From contig JAKJXP020000008.1 in the NCBI GenBank assembly GCA_022225965.2, positions 248,001-312,000 on the forward strand: DNA of 64,000 nt, given 5' to 3'. Shown here piece by piece: positions 22,146-34,032 of this stretch. A program made the translations under genes and the position numbers. The notes beneath the pieces were generated by a model that was not told where the DNA came from, made no database searches, and was given only the letters and a program-made list of their open reading frames with translations. The DNA comes from Diatrype stigma. Lineage: Eukaryota; Ascomycota; Sordariomycetes; Xylariales; Diatrypaceae. How positions within the stretch are numbered: position 1 is the first letter of the stretch; every line of letters begins with the position of its first letter.

Positions 22146-24159
22146 ATGGAGCGATTACCAGGTTTCAACGTAGCGAATGTTCTAGAGAAGAAAGCTCTTC
22201 TGAGAGCTATTAACTGCGTGGCAGCGCTGTCGATTTTCTTCTTTGGATATGATCAGGTGAGTTGTTACCACCACACGTTTTTACCATGCAACTTCAACCT
22301 TAAAGTTTGTCCATCAGGATGCTAACGGTTATTTCTTGACGTAGGGTATGTACGAATTGAGCTCAGGCTTCCCCTATGACCTTGTTTCCCGCTTTCGTTC
22401 TTTCATGGTCACTCCTACGCGAAATTCAGCTCGCGATGTTAACGTGGAATAGGAATGATGGGTGGCGTCAACAACGCCAAGCACTATATAGATCTTATGG
22501 GCTTCGGCTACGTCGATCCTGATACGGAGGAGCCCATCATTACAGACAGTCTTCTGCAAGGTGGCATTGTGTCGGTGTACTACCTGGGCACATTGTTCGG
22601 ATGCTTGCATGGTGGCTGGATCGGCGACAAGATTGGCAGAACGAAGACCATCGCCGTCGGCGCTGTGTGGGCTATCATAGGCGCGTCTCTGCAATGCTCA
22701 GCCCAGAACGCGAATTGGATGATTTGTGGTAGGTCGTCCTGTCAAATCAGTACGACCCGAAGACAGATAGCAGCTGACAGACATTAGCGCGAGCTGTAAA
22801 CGGCATCGGCACCGGCATCCTGAATGCCATCGTACCCGTGTGGGCGACGGAGACGGCCGAGCACACCTCCCGGGGCAAGTTCATTGCGATCGAGTTCACG
22901 CTCAACATCTTCGGCGTCGTCGTGGCGTACTGGCTAGAGTTCGGCCTGTCCTACATCGACAACGGCAATTCGCCCATCCGGTGGCGCTTCCCAATCGCCT
23001 TCCAGATCATCCCCCTCCTTGTCCTGCTGGCTTGCGTCTGGTTCTTCCCGGAGTCCCCGCGATGGCTGGTCAAGGTAGGGCGCGATGAGGAGGCCCGGTT
23101 TATCTTGCGTCGCCTGCGGGGATCCACCGGGGCCGACGCCGTACGCGCCGAGGCCGAGTATCAGGACATCAGCCAGATCGTCGCGCTCGAGAGCAAGGAG
23201 TCCCAAAAGAGCTCGTACATCCACATGATGTTCGGCATCGGTTCGGGCAAGCTGCACACCGGCCGCCGCGTGCAGCTCGTCGTCTGGCTGCAGATCCTGC
23301 AGGAGTGGGTCGGTATCGCCGGAGTCACTATCTACGCCCCGACCATCTTCCGCATCGCCGGGTTCGACACGGTCAAGAGCCAGTGGATCAGCGGGCTGAA
23401 CAACATCTTCTACATGTTCGCCACGCTCATCTGCGTGTTTACGCTCGACCGCATCGGCCGACGCTGGACGCTGTACTGGGGCGCCGTAGGCCAAGGCGTG
23501 GCCATGTTCCTCGCCGGCGGCTTTTCTCGACTCGGCCAGCAGGCTAGGGATAGTGGAAATGCGTCTCTGGCCGAGTCGTATGGTGCCGCCGCCGCGTCTT
23601 TCGTCTTCATCTTCACCTCGGTGTTCGGTGCCACCTGGCTGACCGTCCCGTAAGTCATCCACCACCCTTTTCTCTCGACTTGGAAGAAACGGAAAAAAGC
23701 TGGGGCACAGAAGGGTTCCCACGATATGTATTTAGCGCAATAGACTAACGTCAGATATCGTATAGGTGGCTGTATCCGGCCGAGATCTTCCCCCTGCAGG
23801 TGCGGGCGAAGGGCAACGCGCTGGGCGTGTTCGGCTGGAGCATCGGCAACGGGTGGCTGACGCTGCTCTGCCCCGTCATGTTCAACGCCATCGGCGAGAA
23901 CACGCTGCACATCTTCGGCGCGTGCAACATCCTGGCGATCCCGATCGTCTGGGCGCTGTACCCGGAGAGCAACCAGCGGACGCTCGAGGAGATGGACCTC
24001 CTGTTCGCCGCCGACACGCCGTGGAACTGGGACGCCGAGAAGACGTTCGCCCAGCTCAAGGCCGAGCGGCCCGAGCTGGTCCAAGCCGCTCAGATGGGCC
24101 ACAAGGTCCTCGACCCGGAGACGGGGGTCGCCGAGAACGTCGCCAGCGTCGAGCCCTGA
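22146..24159 (+). CDS. MFS sugar transporter
   Basis: Exons 22146-22256, a single base at 22345, 22453-22728, 22788-23649 and 23766-24159 give 547 residues. The sugar-porter signatures are GYDQGMMGGVNN (TM1 end), GGWIGDKIGRTK (loop 2-3), PESPRWLVK (after TM6), DRIGRRW (loop 8-9) and WLYPAEIFPLQVRAKG (TM10). It has twelve predicted membrane helices and should import a hexose or related sugar at the plasma membrane by proton symport; the substrate is not predictable. The first junction is unusual: the donor at 22257 and the acceptor before 22453 are out of phase by one base, and the only neat solution is a 1-nt exon G at 22345 flanked by two introns (88 and 107 nt), each with its own branch site. 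An in-frame Met at 22035 is possible but less likely. Confidence 0.88.
22257..22452 (+). other. Tandem introns separated by a 1-nt exon
   Basis: Intron A is 22257-22344 (GTGAGT...GCTAAC...GTAG). The exon is G22345. Intron B is 22346-22452 (GTATGT...GTTAAC...ATAG). Removing both gives GAT-CAG-GGA-ATG-ATG, restoring the conserved DQGMM of sugar porters. Removing only intron A leaves an in-frame stop (GTGGAATAG). A twin-intron (stwintron) reading is an alternative description of the same splicing problem. Confidence 0.65.
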
Positions 24160-25549
24160 TGCGGTGCGGCCACTCACTCACTCACTCACTCACTTGAACC
24201 TTGGCTGATGAGATCATGATGTGTTGCGCGGCCAGTGCACTAGCGGCACTGCCATTACCAATTTTTTTCTTTGCAGCTGCGCTTTGCTTTGCACCTGCAA
24301 GATGATGGCTTGCAGCCACCTGGTTTTATGTCTGCGGCATGGCGCATTGATACCCTGATAGTCTTGCCTCCTCGTGGCTTACCGTGGATTAGATACTTCT
24401 CTTGGATAATCAAATCGCTCGTTACTAGGACCTTGGTCCTTGAAAGCAGCAATCAGTCTGGTTGCGTCCATGTTGACCGACTCCCTGCTTATGGCGAGGC
24501 TAGTCTCGCTTGTTCGCCGCTGTGACATTTTGCTTTGTCGCTCACTCAGGACTTTGTCGCTCACAAGACTTTGTCGCTCACTCAAGATATGATACATGGT
24601 CGGAAGCTTGGGTAGGGAGGGACTTGTTGACCCTCTTTATCTCTACCGGTGAGACGGATGACGTATACGGGAACCACCCACCTAGCCAATGAGGTGTCAA
24701 TCTATGGAAGGCCTAGACCTAGGTCTATAAGCCCCAGTATTCCGTGCGAACTCTGCTACTTGAACTAATCAAGCACTCACCACCACCGTTTGTTTCGCTA
24801 CCAACTCAACCTACCAGTCAAGTGCCGCTGTAAACTGGATCGCGATTAGAAGCCGTTGCTTTTCTGGTTGCTTTTCTGGTCGCCGTATTCTAGATCATTC
24901 GAACCCGAGAACGCATTGGAAAGTGGGAAGAACAGAGACGCCAAATGCGGGTATTGAAGTTGCCGGAAGGCGGTGCCTACATAGACTGCCTACATACTTC
25001 GTACCTACTATAATATCGAAGGTGTATGTACACATCTACCCATACGGCCCCGGGAATGCGCAGAATTCGTTGGGAGAAGGAAACAGGGAAACGAACTTGG
25101 CAGCCTGGAGGCTGGAACCGCCTGGAACCTTATCCGTATGTGCGACAGTATGTGCGACATACATACGTGTATGAGGTACCTGAAGGTCCTGAAGGTCCTG
25201 AAGGGATGTGTGCCCAGGTCAGCATTCTACCTACACACCTCGGTAGATTCTAGGCGATTGCAAGATTATTTTCAGCGGGGTTTATCATCCGTCTCATCTA
25301 AAACATTCGTAGTTGTTGATTGTCTTCTTGCAAACCTTGAATTGCAAGTCCCATTCGTCCCCGTCATATTGCCTTTTGGTATCAAGTCGAACGCTATCAA
25401 CATTGAATGGACGCCATAATGGTCGAGCCTCCATAGTCTTGTCTTTATCTCCACGGTTATATTAGGCTTGTGAGAAGTGCGCCAATATTTGGACATATTG
25501 CAGTCTGATATAGTTTGTCAACGTCAGATTCGGCATCGTCGGCGTCGAC
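24160..25549. other. Intergenic with short tandem repeats
   Basis: It holds (ACTC)n at 24171-24193, three copies of CTTTGTCGCTCAC at 24533, 24552 and 24569, and three copies of CCTGAAGGT near 25179-25205. No gene is seen. Confidence 0.5.
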
Positions 25550-28500
25550 ATGCCACGACACGCAGAACTCGCACGCGAGCGAGAAACCTTTAAGTATGCG
25601 ACTGGAGATGGATTCCTGCTCCCTTTTATCCTTCCTCCGCCTCCCGGCCTCCTGACCCTCCTCGCTGAGGTGACTGACATGTGCTCCAGGTATAAGCCTG
25701 CTGCTATTCAAGGCAACCACCGATACGATTGGTCTCAATCAGGCCCTCCGCATGCCGTGCAGGGCTGTGAAGATGGCGCGCTGACAGCCTTCGCCCAGCT
25801 CGCAACCTTCAAGCTCAATGCCTCTCGCGCTTGGATTTCTGTCTTCGATCGAGATTTCCAGTATGTAGTGGCCGAGGCTACCCGCTCACTGAGCCTCGAT
25901 TGTTCAGATCAGGACCAGGATCAGCTATGGATCTGTGGTACGGCCTTGCCCCGAGCCGATTGTATCTGTGAACATGTTCTTGATACGAGTCGGCCACGAA
26001 AGACCAATATCGATCCCGAGCCCCTGCATTTGTCGGTGGTACCGGATCTCACCAAGGACCCTCGTTTCCAGTCACGCGCATGCATGAGCCGGATTTCTAA
26101 GCATCGATTCTATGCTGGAGTACCTATTCGCTCATCACGAGGTATCGACATTGGTGTTCTCTGTGTTCTCGATGACGAACCGAGGCCCAATCTTGATGAG
26201 GCATCGGTAAAGTTCATGCGCGACCTTTCTAGGATTGTCATGGAACATCTAGAAGCTAACCGATTTGGCGACGCCGCTCGGCGCAATATCCGAATGGTCA
26301 GAGGGCTTGGCAGTTTTGTAGAGGGTCACAGCTCACTGTGGGGATGGATGGATTCCAACGCCTCCGCGTTTTCACCAAAACAAGGCGCTGAGGGAGATCT
26401 TAACCCTCAGCAACAGCTTCTGCAGAACCGCGCAAGCAAAGACGAGGCAGCCCCATCTCAGAGCAAGCTGACCCTGGAAGATACAGCTATAGCTGTGGTA
26501 GACAAGGCTCACGGTACAGGCCATGCAGCCCCTATAGCTCCACCTCAGATGCCACCGCCTGCCGAGGATATCTCTAGTGACCCGTCAGGTAGCGGCACTA
26601 CTAGAGACCCCAATGAGGACCATTTCCTCACCCAAGTCCAACAGGTTTTCTCCAAAGCTGCGAACATTGTGAGAGAGTCACTTGAGGTCGAAGGGGTTCT
26701 GTTTCTAGATGCGAGCGTTCTGCCATTTGCTAGTCTCAAGCCGGGCGTAACAAGAAAACGAGCGAATTCAATAGCTTCCAATGCATCAAGCAGCGATGAC
26801 GAGGACATAAGCCAGTCACCAGATACCCCTGAAGGAATATGTAATATTCTCGGTTTCTCGACAACATACTCATCAAGTATCGACAATAGCCCAGGGAACA
26901 AATATCGAGTCAATGTTCCTGAAAGGTTACTCAGAACATTGCTCCGAAGATACAAATCAGGGGAGATATTCAACTTCGAACAAGATGGTTCACTCGACCC
27001 TGGAGACTCCGACGAGTCTGGGGAGGATTTGCCATTTCTGCAGACGTCAGTGCAACGAACTTTCAAGGACTACCCCGCAGAGAAAACCCCGAACGAAGGC
27101 CAAGCTGGAAGTCGAGGTCAGAACTACCAACATTTCAGAGCGAATGCTGGTCGGTCAATCATTCGTATCATCCCAGGAGCTCGAAGTGTTGCCATTGTTC
27201 CTCTTTGGGATTCCCAAAAAGAGAGGTGGTTCGCGAGCGGCATTATCTGGACAAAAAGCCCTAGTAGATCGTTCACTAGGGCTGGAGAAATGAGTTATCT
27301 ACGTGCTTTTGGAACAAGTATCATGGCCGAGGTTTCGCGCATAAACACACTCATATCAGAAAAGGCAAAAACAGACGTCTTGGAGTCACTGAGCCATGAG
27401 TTACGATCACCCCTGCACGGCATCGTGGCTGGTGGCGAGTTACTTCGGGATACTCAACTTGACACCTTCCAACAAGACGTGCTTCATACTCTGGAATGCA
27501 GTGGACGGACGTTACTTGACGTCATTGATCACGTATGTGCTTGTCCACTGAGTCATTGACTGCCTGATTGACTACTAACCTCCATTCTGTAGTTACTCGA
27601 CTATGCGAAGATAAATAGGTTCCGGCAGTCTCCCAAGACACCCCACGATCGCAGGGCACTTGACAGGAGAGATTCTTTCGAAGGTAGCATTCTGAGCAAG
27701 TTCGTTGATGTCGATCTTGCCGCTCTTACCGAAGAGAGCATTGAAAGTGTGTATGCAGGGCATAATTTCCAAAAGCTACATGCTGAGCGACTTGGACGAC
27801 ATAAGAAATCCGGGACTCCTGACCGTAAGGCAATGCAACAAGTGGACATTATCAAGTCCAATGGAGACAGCGGAAACAGCAGAACCGAAACAGACGATTC
27901 ACTCAAAGAGCAATACGGTGGAGTCTCGGTATATCTTGACATGGATGCGAATGCTAACTGGCTATGCTATACTCAGCCTGGAGCCTTGCGTCGTATCATC
28001 AGTAAGTGGTACCTGACTATTTCGCAACTACTCGGATGCCTATCCATATATTGCGAGGTGCTTCTTGAGTATGAGGCTATACGAGCCTAGATGTAGCCCT
28101 ATTTGATCTTTTACAACTTTACCGTAACATAGCATGCTAACGACACGGCCGCAGTGAACTTGTTTGGCAACTCACTCAAGTATACCAAAAGGGGGTTCAT
28201 TCATATCACGCTGAGGCTCGAGAAAACGTCGAATCAAGCCACGAACCTTCATTTCACCATCAGAGATTCTGGTGTTGGTATAGGGGATGATTTCCTTCGA
28301 CACAGAATGTTCACTCCATTTTCTCAAGAGGACCAGCTCACTTCAGGCACCGGCCTGGGTCTCACTGTCGTGTACAGGACAGTGGGCATGCTGAAAGGAA
28401 CGATCAACGTCGAGAGCAAAGTCAACGTAGGCACTACGGTGAAAGTAACACTGCCAATACATGCCACTGAGGAACCGACAGAAAGAGATGAAGTATTTGC

Positions 28501-29712
28501 CAACCACGTTTCGGCGTTATCAGGCCTACGAGTTGATATCTCGGGAGTGGACGCGAGCGCCGAGATCACCGATAGGCTCCATGCACCATTGCACGTGAAA
28601 CATATATCTGAGAGACGTTTGGTGGAAACCATGTGCCGCGATTGGCTGCATATGGAGGTCGTCCGCCCCGGCCAATCAGATATCAAGGCAGATTTGATGA
28701 TCTGTAGTGACGGTTTCCTTGACGAGATAGCTGCCAGAGTATCTGCAGAGGATATACTTCCACCAACTGTGGTAATCTGTCACAATGCAGTTCTAGCCCA
28801 CAAACGTGGTTCATCGTTGAAACCCACATCTCGAATATCTGTTGCCGAGTTTGTGTCACGGCCGTAAGTCCCCTCATGTTGCTCTGTTCTGTTATATTGA
28901 CTAAGTAACTTGTTTAGAACTGCTCCACGTAAAATGGCAAGAGCTTTGATTACCGCGCTCGGCCTCTATGCTCAAACCAAGCAATTATCAATAGCACCTC
29001 TCACGGGGGACGCGCGAGCTTTACCATTGACACAGATTCAATCAACCGGTACACATATAATAAATCCGGAGGTGTTTAGGACTGCTAAAAATGGGTCCGA
29101 TCGTACCAAACCGTTACTAACAGTCTCCGAAGAACTCCCACCACCTCGGAAACTGAAGGAATGGAATTGTGATATAGGCCCCACGCTGAATGAGACAAAG
29201 TTGTATCTTCTTGTAGATGACAACAAGATTAACTTGAAGGTATGATACCCTACAACTAATAATTTCGAATCACTCTGACGAAATAACTATAGATTCTCAC
29301 AGCCTTGATGGGCAAACTGAACCGACCTTATAAGACAGCCACGAACGGTCTCGAGGCGTTGGAATTCTTCTCAGCAGAACCAGACCGTTATTGTTGTATC
29401 CTAATGGGTATGTGCTCCCCGTTATCGGAGACATCCTGCACCTCCTATCATATTTTCCACCGAAGGGTGTAATGCTCATCCTGACAATCTCTAGATATCT
29501 CAATGCCGATAATGGACGGTCTTGAATCCACACGTCATATTCGAGATTTGGAGCGGAGGTTGTCATTAAAATCCATCTCAATATTCGCACTCACGGGGCT
29601 TGCTTCCGCGGAGACGCAGAAGGAGGCATTTGCTAGCGGCATTGACATTTTCCTCACAAAACCTGTGAGGTTTAATAATCTCGCGAAGCATCTTTTGGAG
29701 AGAGGCCTTTGA
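25550..29712 (+). CDS. Hybrid histidine kinase with GAF-type sensor domain
   Basis: Six exons, 25550-27532, 27593-28001, 28155-28863, 28918-29239, 29293-29407 and 29495-29712, all phase-consistent, give 1251 residues. An ARERETF motif near the start and a GAF-like domain (about 75-240, ending GVLCVLDDEPRP) are followed by a low-complexity linker and a second GAF-like half (about 360-600). The dimerisation box ESLSHELRSPLHG has phospho-acceptor His616. The ATPase domain has the N-box NLFGNSLKYT (799-808), the G1 box DSGVGIGDD and the G2 box GTGLGL. The receiver has LLVDDN (about 1131-1136), phospho-acceptor Asp1180 in DISMPIMDG, Thr in ALTG and Lys in TKPV. All phosphorelay residues are intact, so it should signal through an HPt protein to response regulators. 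The stimulus is unknown. Codon use is less GC-biased than in the wall-polymer genes. Confidence 0.92.
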
Positions 29713-30701
29713 AAGGAAGTTCGAGCAGGATGCCTCGAATCATCCATCACATGCCCTGGTCTGTCTCGGTGATGACAGATGCCGGTCCGCATATCTGATA
29801 ACTTCACTGTGTGATCCGGGTTCCAGGTTTGGTGATACTTCGTTGGTCTCTACCGCCACGCATGGTATTTGCCATTATTCTGAATTTGCGGTGCGATTTG
29901 ATACAGCTTTCTTTACGAGATACATGATTGCAACCCGATATAATTTGCATTTGCTGCTCTGCGTGAGGATCCTTACGTGGGCTGATCTCAGATGCCTACG
30001 AGAACCTATGAATGAGTTTAAACTGGGAGGAGCGAAACACAGAGCTAGACCTGCAACGGCTCAGTACACACAGGCATAACACAAGTTCTTGCTTTGGGAA
30101 GAGACGGGGAATATATCAACGAACAGTGTTGGACAACGTGGCGCTCTCCCCTCTGTCTTCGGAGATGATACCCTTTATACAAGCATATGACGGTATATGG
30201 ATGTACAGTTTGGAGTCGTTAGAAACGATAACACGACTATACGAGTATAAATGCAATTGCTTACTTCTTTTATTAAATGTCACGATATAGGGGCTACAAT
30301 AGGAGAGCTTGGATTACATAACCAGGTGATCGGCACCTAGTGGCTTGGCATACTGATATAGAGCTCTTCCGCTCCTTAGACTAGAGATCGCTTTTATTCT
30401 TCTATATGAATAAATCTGTATCCGAATCCATCCTTATCTGTGATCTTCTGAATGAGACATCAAAGCTATTACTCTAGCTTTAGACGATACAGCTCATACC
30501 CCTGATGCCATATGAATGGCAGCATTATTGTATCCGTCCGAATCATGTTACCCCTATAGTGATATTTTCGAGCCAATTGGTGATTATGATGAGGGGGACA
30601 AACAGGGGAAAGGGGGTCTCTAGAGCCTATAAATGACACAAGCATAACAGTATTAAGATAAAGAAATCAACCGCTTCAGTACAGACCGGTCGACAAAACA
30701 A
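29713..30701. other. Intergenic, no supported gene
   Basis: AT-rich sequence between convergent genes. No gene or repeat terminus is seen. Confidence 0.4.
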
Positions 30702-31589
30702 TCACTCGAACTCGTCAACCGTCGGTGGCTTCTCCCTATAGTCAACTTTCGCCTTCTGCCGCCTGCCGCTCCTGTTGAAGACTTTCTCAAGAGGAGGGAT
30801 TTCTTCTTCGCTCTCACTTTCGCTCTCGCCCCGGTCCTCCCCATCGCCTTCGCGCCTACTCCCGCTGACACCCTTACCGTTGCCATTCACGATACTGCCC
30901 CTGCTCCTGCTCCTGCGCCTGTTGTTGTCGGAAGCGATGTGAACAGTGGTAGCGATGGCCGTGCTCCTAGGGACACTCCCGCTTCGAAGTGTTTCGGACG
31001 TCCCCCTGCTTCGCTCGGCAGTTTTGGCACTGGTGGTCGTGCTATCGTTGCCCGTGCTGCCAGCACCACCACCCGCTTCTTCTGGGGCGACGTCAGCTGC
31101 CCATAGCAGATGGCATCCACCCACTCCCGTCATGAGCACGCCTGGTGCCTCGCCGTCGTCCCCCGCCTCTTCCCCGTTACCCTCCCGTTCCTGCTCCTGC
31201 TGCTGCCGCTGCGGCTGCGCCACCCCCTTCCCCTTCCCCTTCCCGAACGGACTGCGATGCAGATTCTGGAACGCGAGCTTGCGGTCCCAGTACCCACACG
31301 CCGCCGTCGCGGCCTCGGCCACCTCGTCGTCCACCGTGAACACGCGCTCCGGCTGCTTGCCCTTGCCCTTGTCCTGCGTAGTAAAGCAGAGGGGGCTGAG
31401 CGGACTGAAGGGGTACTGTGGCTGCTGTTGCGGAGTAGGGGTTCGGCAGGGTGCTGTTGGGGGGTTTGGTTGGAGATGTGATGTTGACGAGTCATTATTC
31501 TTGCTTGAGAGGGAGGCGGAGGATGGGGTTTGGAGGTTGCCTGTGGAATGGGTGGTGTAAGAGGGGGGCACGTTAGTATTCTCTTCCAT
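30702..31589 (-). CDS. Hypothetical low-complexity, Ser/Gly/Glu-rich protein
   Basis: An open frame of 295 residues. The N-terminal third is Ser/Pro/Gln-rich; a more conserved-looking block follows at about residues 80-118 (VFTVDDEVAEAATAACGYWDRK and KLAFQNLHRSPFGKGKG); the rest is Gln/Glu, Gly/Ser and Arg-rich repeats ending in an acidic ESESESEEEIPPLE stretch and a basic tail. It looks intrinsically disordered and possibly nuclear. A plausible intron (GTAAGA...TTCTAG) just upstream could add an exon, so this may be the 3' part of a larger gene or even of the gene starting at 32698; I could not join them in phase. The opposite-strand frame is a shadow. I do not recognise a family. Confidence 0.4.
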   Translation of the reverse strand: MEENTNVPPSYTTHSTGNLQTPSSASLSSKNNDSSTSHLQPNPPTAPCRTPTPQQQPQYPFSPLSPLCFTTQDKGKGKQPERVFTVDDEVAEAATAACGYWDRKLAFQNLHRSPFGKGKGKGVAQPQRQQQEQEREGNGEEAGDDGEAPGVLMTGVGGCHLLWAADVAPEEAGGGAGSTGNDSTTTSAKTAERSRGTSETLRSGSVPRSTAIATTVHIASDNNRRRSRSRGSIVNGNGKGVSGSRREGDGEDRGESESESEEEIPPLEKVFNRSGRRQKAKVDYREKPPTVDEFE

Positions 31590-31747
31590 ATTATTTTCCT
31601 AGAAGTAGGAAGGCCCTCAACGGTTGAGTGAGCATCTACGGGCTTAGGGACTCTTACGTTCTTCTGTCGCGTCAGTGACTGTTGTTCGTTAAACAGGGCT
31701 TTCGTTAGCTGAGCGGTCACTCGGTTGGAGAAAAGGACTGTTCCTTG

Positions 31748-32698
31748 CTATGCCCTAAATCGGATTTCGGCAAAAGGGGGTTGAGTGGGGGAACACGATT
31801 GGATCGACGGACCTTTCGCTGCGTATTTGATGAATGCTTCGTTCTCATCCTTCACCTGGTGGCCTGGCAAGGTAAAGTGCTTCCAGCTCGCCGAGTCCCC
31901 GAACGGATATTCGCGGAAGTATATGGTCTCGCTGCTCGCCACGCCAGCTCTCTTCTTGCATGTGATCGCATTGCATCGTAGCACATAGAAATCCTCGAAG
32001 CCCTCGTGCCGGAAGACGCACTCGTCCTTCTTAGCGGAGTTGATTTTCTTGGTGGTTTTGTGATCATGAACAACGGCTTTCTTTGTCGTCTTCTTCTTCA
32101 GCGGTCTAGGTGGTTCCGGATCTTCGTCCTGTATGGGTGCTGGACGCTTGTTGTGAGTAGAAGTTGACTTTGCTGCTATCGGACTCCCCGCCTCAGTTAC
32201 ACTAGGCGCCGTATCGAGGAGGGGGGGCTCGCCAGCATTGCCGCGCGGCTCCTGCCCGGTCGAACGGTCGGCCGACCGGGCCAGACGCTCACGAACAGAA
32301 AGTAACGTGCGTTCAAGGCTGTCATGGTAAGAGAAATTGGCCGGACGATATGACACATTCGGAAACTTGCTATCAGCGCCCTTTTCCAGGGGCAAAGTTG
32401 ACTTGAGCTCTTCTAACATGTCATCCACGGCCCCATGTAAGATCGGTTTGACGCCGAGCAGGAACTTGTCACACTCTGACATGTAACTGATAGAGTGCTG
32501 GAGGAAGAACGAATAGGGATCCGGATGGTCCCGGTCAATGGTCCGCAGGGCCTCGTTTCGGGCCTTCTTCAGCGGTTCCAGCTCCCTTCGCAACTTGCCG
32601 CCTATGGTCTCAAGTAGGACGGCGAGGACTTCGGCTTGGAAGCGCCCATTGACCGTAGAGGTACTTGCTTCTTCCCCTGAGGTGCTAGTTTCGGCCAT
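31748..32698 (-). CDS. Uncharacterised fungal protein with a Cys/His module
   Basis: An open frame of 316 residues from the ATG at 32698; a further in-frame Met lies at 32773. The N-terminal half is alpha-helical and charged. A Lys-rich linker (about 200-240) follows, with KKKTTKK-type basic runs that could be nuclear localisation signals. The C-terminal module reads CVFRHEGFEDFYVLRC-NAITCKK, then a FREYPF segment, KHFTLPGH and a final hydrophobic stretch. The spacing of Cys and His suggests a zinc-binding fold like that repeated in several uncharacterised ascomycete proteins, but I cannot name it. The last 20 or so residues may be intron read-through. Confidence 0.5.
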   Translation of the reverse strand: MAETSTSGEEASTSTVNGRFQAEVLAVLLETIGGKLRRELEPLKKARNEALRTIDRDHPDPYSFFLQHSISYMSECDKFLLGVKPILHGAVDDMLEELKSTLPLEKGADSKFPNVSYRPANFSYHDSLERTLLSVRERLARSADRSTGQEPRGNAGEPPLLDTAPSVTEAGSPIAAKSTSTHNKRPAPIQDEDPEPPRPLKKKTTKKAVVHDHKTTKKINSAKKDECVFRHEGFEDFYVLRCNAITCKKRAGVASSETIYFREYPFGDSASWKHFTLPGHQVKDENEAFIKYAAKGPSIQSCSPTQPPFAEIRFRA

Positions 32699-32773
32699 TT
32701 GGTTTGCTTTCGTGGAATGATTGGGACCCGTTAGCTGATGGCAGAACCAAGGTGAAATGCGGGGAGGTAACAC

Positions 32774-34032
32774 ACTTGTGTTGTTTGTCCCTTGGGTTGG
32801 CGCTGTGGATTGAACGTGGTATTCTTATAATATTTAGTTTTCTCTATCGGAGATCAGATGAAGCAGTAATGAAATATGGGATGTCAAAAGTGTGTCAATA
32901 AAGTCGTTTGGTTGAAGTTCCAGTGGAGCTGACACTTTATACTGGCTGCATTGGCCTGTGCCAAGAAAAAGGGGGGTTCACGGAAACAGCAACTATTGCC
33001 AAGCCACCATGTCAATGGCCATGGGATATGCAGCCTAGAAACGGGAAATGGCATGTCACCCCTTCCATAGGAAACACATTGTCCGTAAGCCTCTACTTAT
33101 ACCTCACGTGTAGATGCTAATTACCTACACACTTTATCCCATAGTTGCTAGGTAGCGATTCTGCCTTGCTAGAGGGCTCTCGTATCTAGGACCTATGAAC
33201 CCCTGTTCGTTAAGGTCACCCAGAAGGCTAATGGGGTTTATCCCAACCCCCCTGCATATACTGGGGCCTTTATGGGGTGTTGCCTATCCTGGCTCTTTAT
33301 GATTGCTGCGTTGAACAGAGCCGACTACGTCTCCCAACCAGTGGAGAAAGATCATAACTCGCAAATGTACTTGAATACACAAGAGCCTTTTGGACAATAC
33401 AGTATAATATGGGTTTGAAAACATTAACAGGAAGAAGCAGGGGTAGTTTAAGAGCTATGTCTGTGTATACTCTAGCCGATGTTCAGGTACTCGGTGTGGC
33501 TGTGCCGCAACAGAACCAACAGCTTTTCAGGCAACCAATCATATTGCCCCTGAATGCATCATCTGCGACACTTTATCAGAACTCCTCTCAAGTAACTAGC
33601 GGCTATACCTTACAGTCCTACCCATGAGCTAAGGTAGTTATTCTCGTGCGAAGTGCAAAGGCCTGCTCTGCTTGCAACATCAATAAACGAACCTTGTCTA
33701 AATGAGGAAAGTCGATAGCTATCTGGAGGACCAGCCACCCAGCCCTCACTGACCACCATTTGCCGTCAGTATTCTGTCGACCTACGAATTTCCATGGGAA
33801 GCAGGATTCAAATGAAGATCATACTAATTTGAATTGCGGAATACTGAGTAAACTAACGTCCATCGGCTGTTACATTGTCCCCTAAGACCAGGCCCGGGGT
33901 TATTAGACCTTCGGTGTCGCCGATGCCACCATCCATCAGCTACACATATTATAGGTACGTCCTATGATGGTGGCTACGGCGCTTCTGCCTATAAAGACGC
34001 CATAATTTTTCCATCAGTTAGAAATTTGCACC
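32774..34032. other. Intergenic, no supported gene
   Basis: No gene is seen. A 72-codon frame at 33409-33627 lacks support. Confidence 0.4.

Noticed and set aside
22934..24177. Minus-strand frames opposite the sugar transporter
   Set aside because: Shadows of transporter exons; rich in Arg, Asp and Gly without domain structure.
24690..24930. Possible solo LTR (TATA-like box and pyrimidine-rich stretch)
   Set aside because: No matching second copy, no TG...CA termini and no target duplication found.
30946..31560. 204-codon plus-strand frame
   Set aside because: Antisense to the low-complexity hypothetical gene. Both strands are open because of simple repeats; the minus frame has a slightly more protein-like block.
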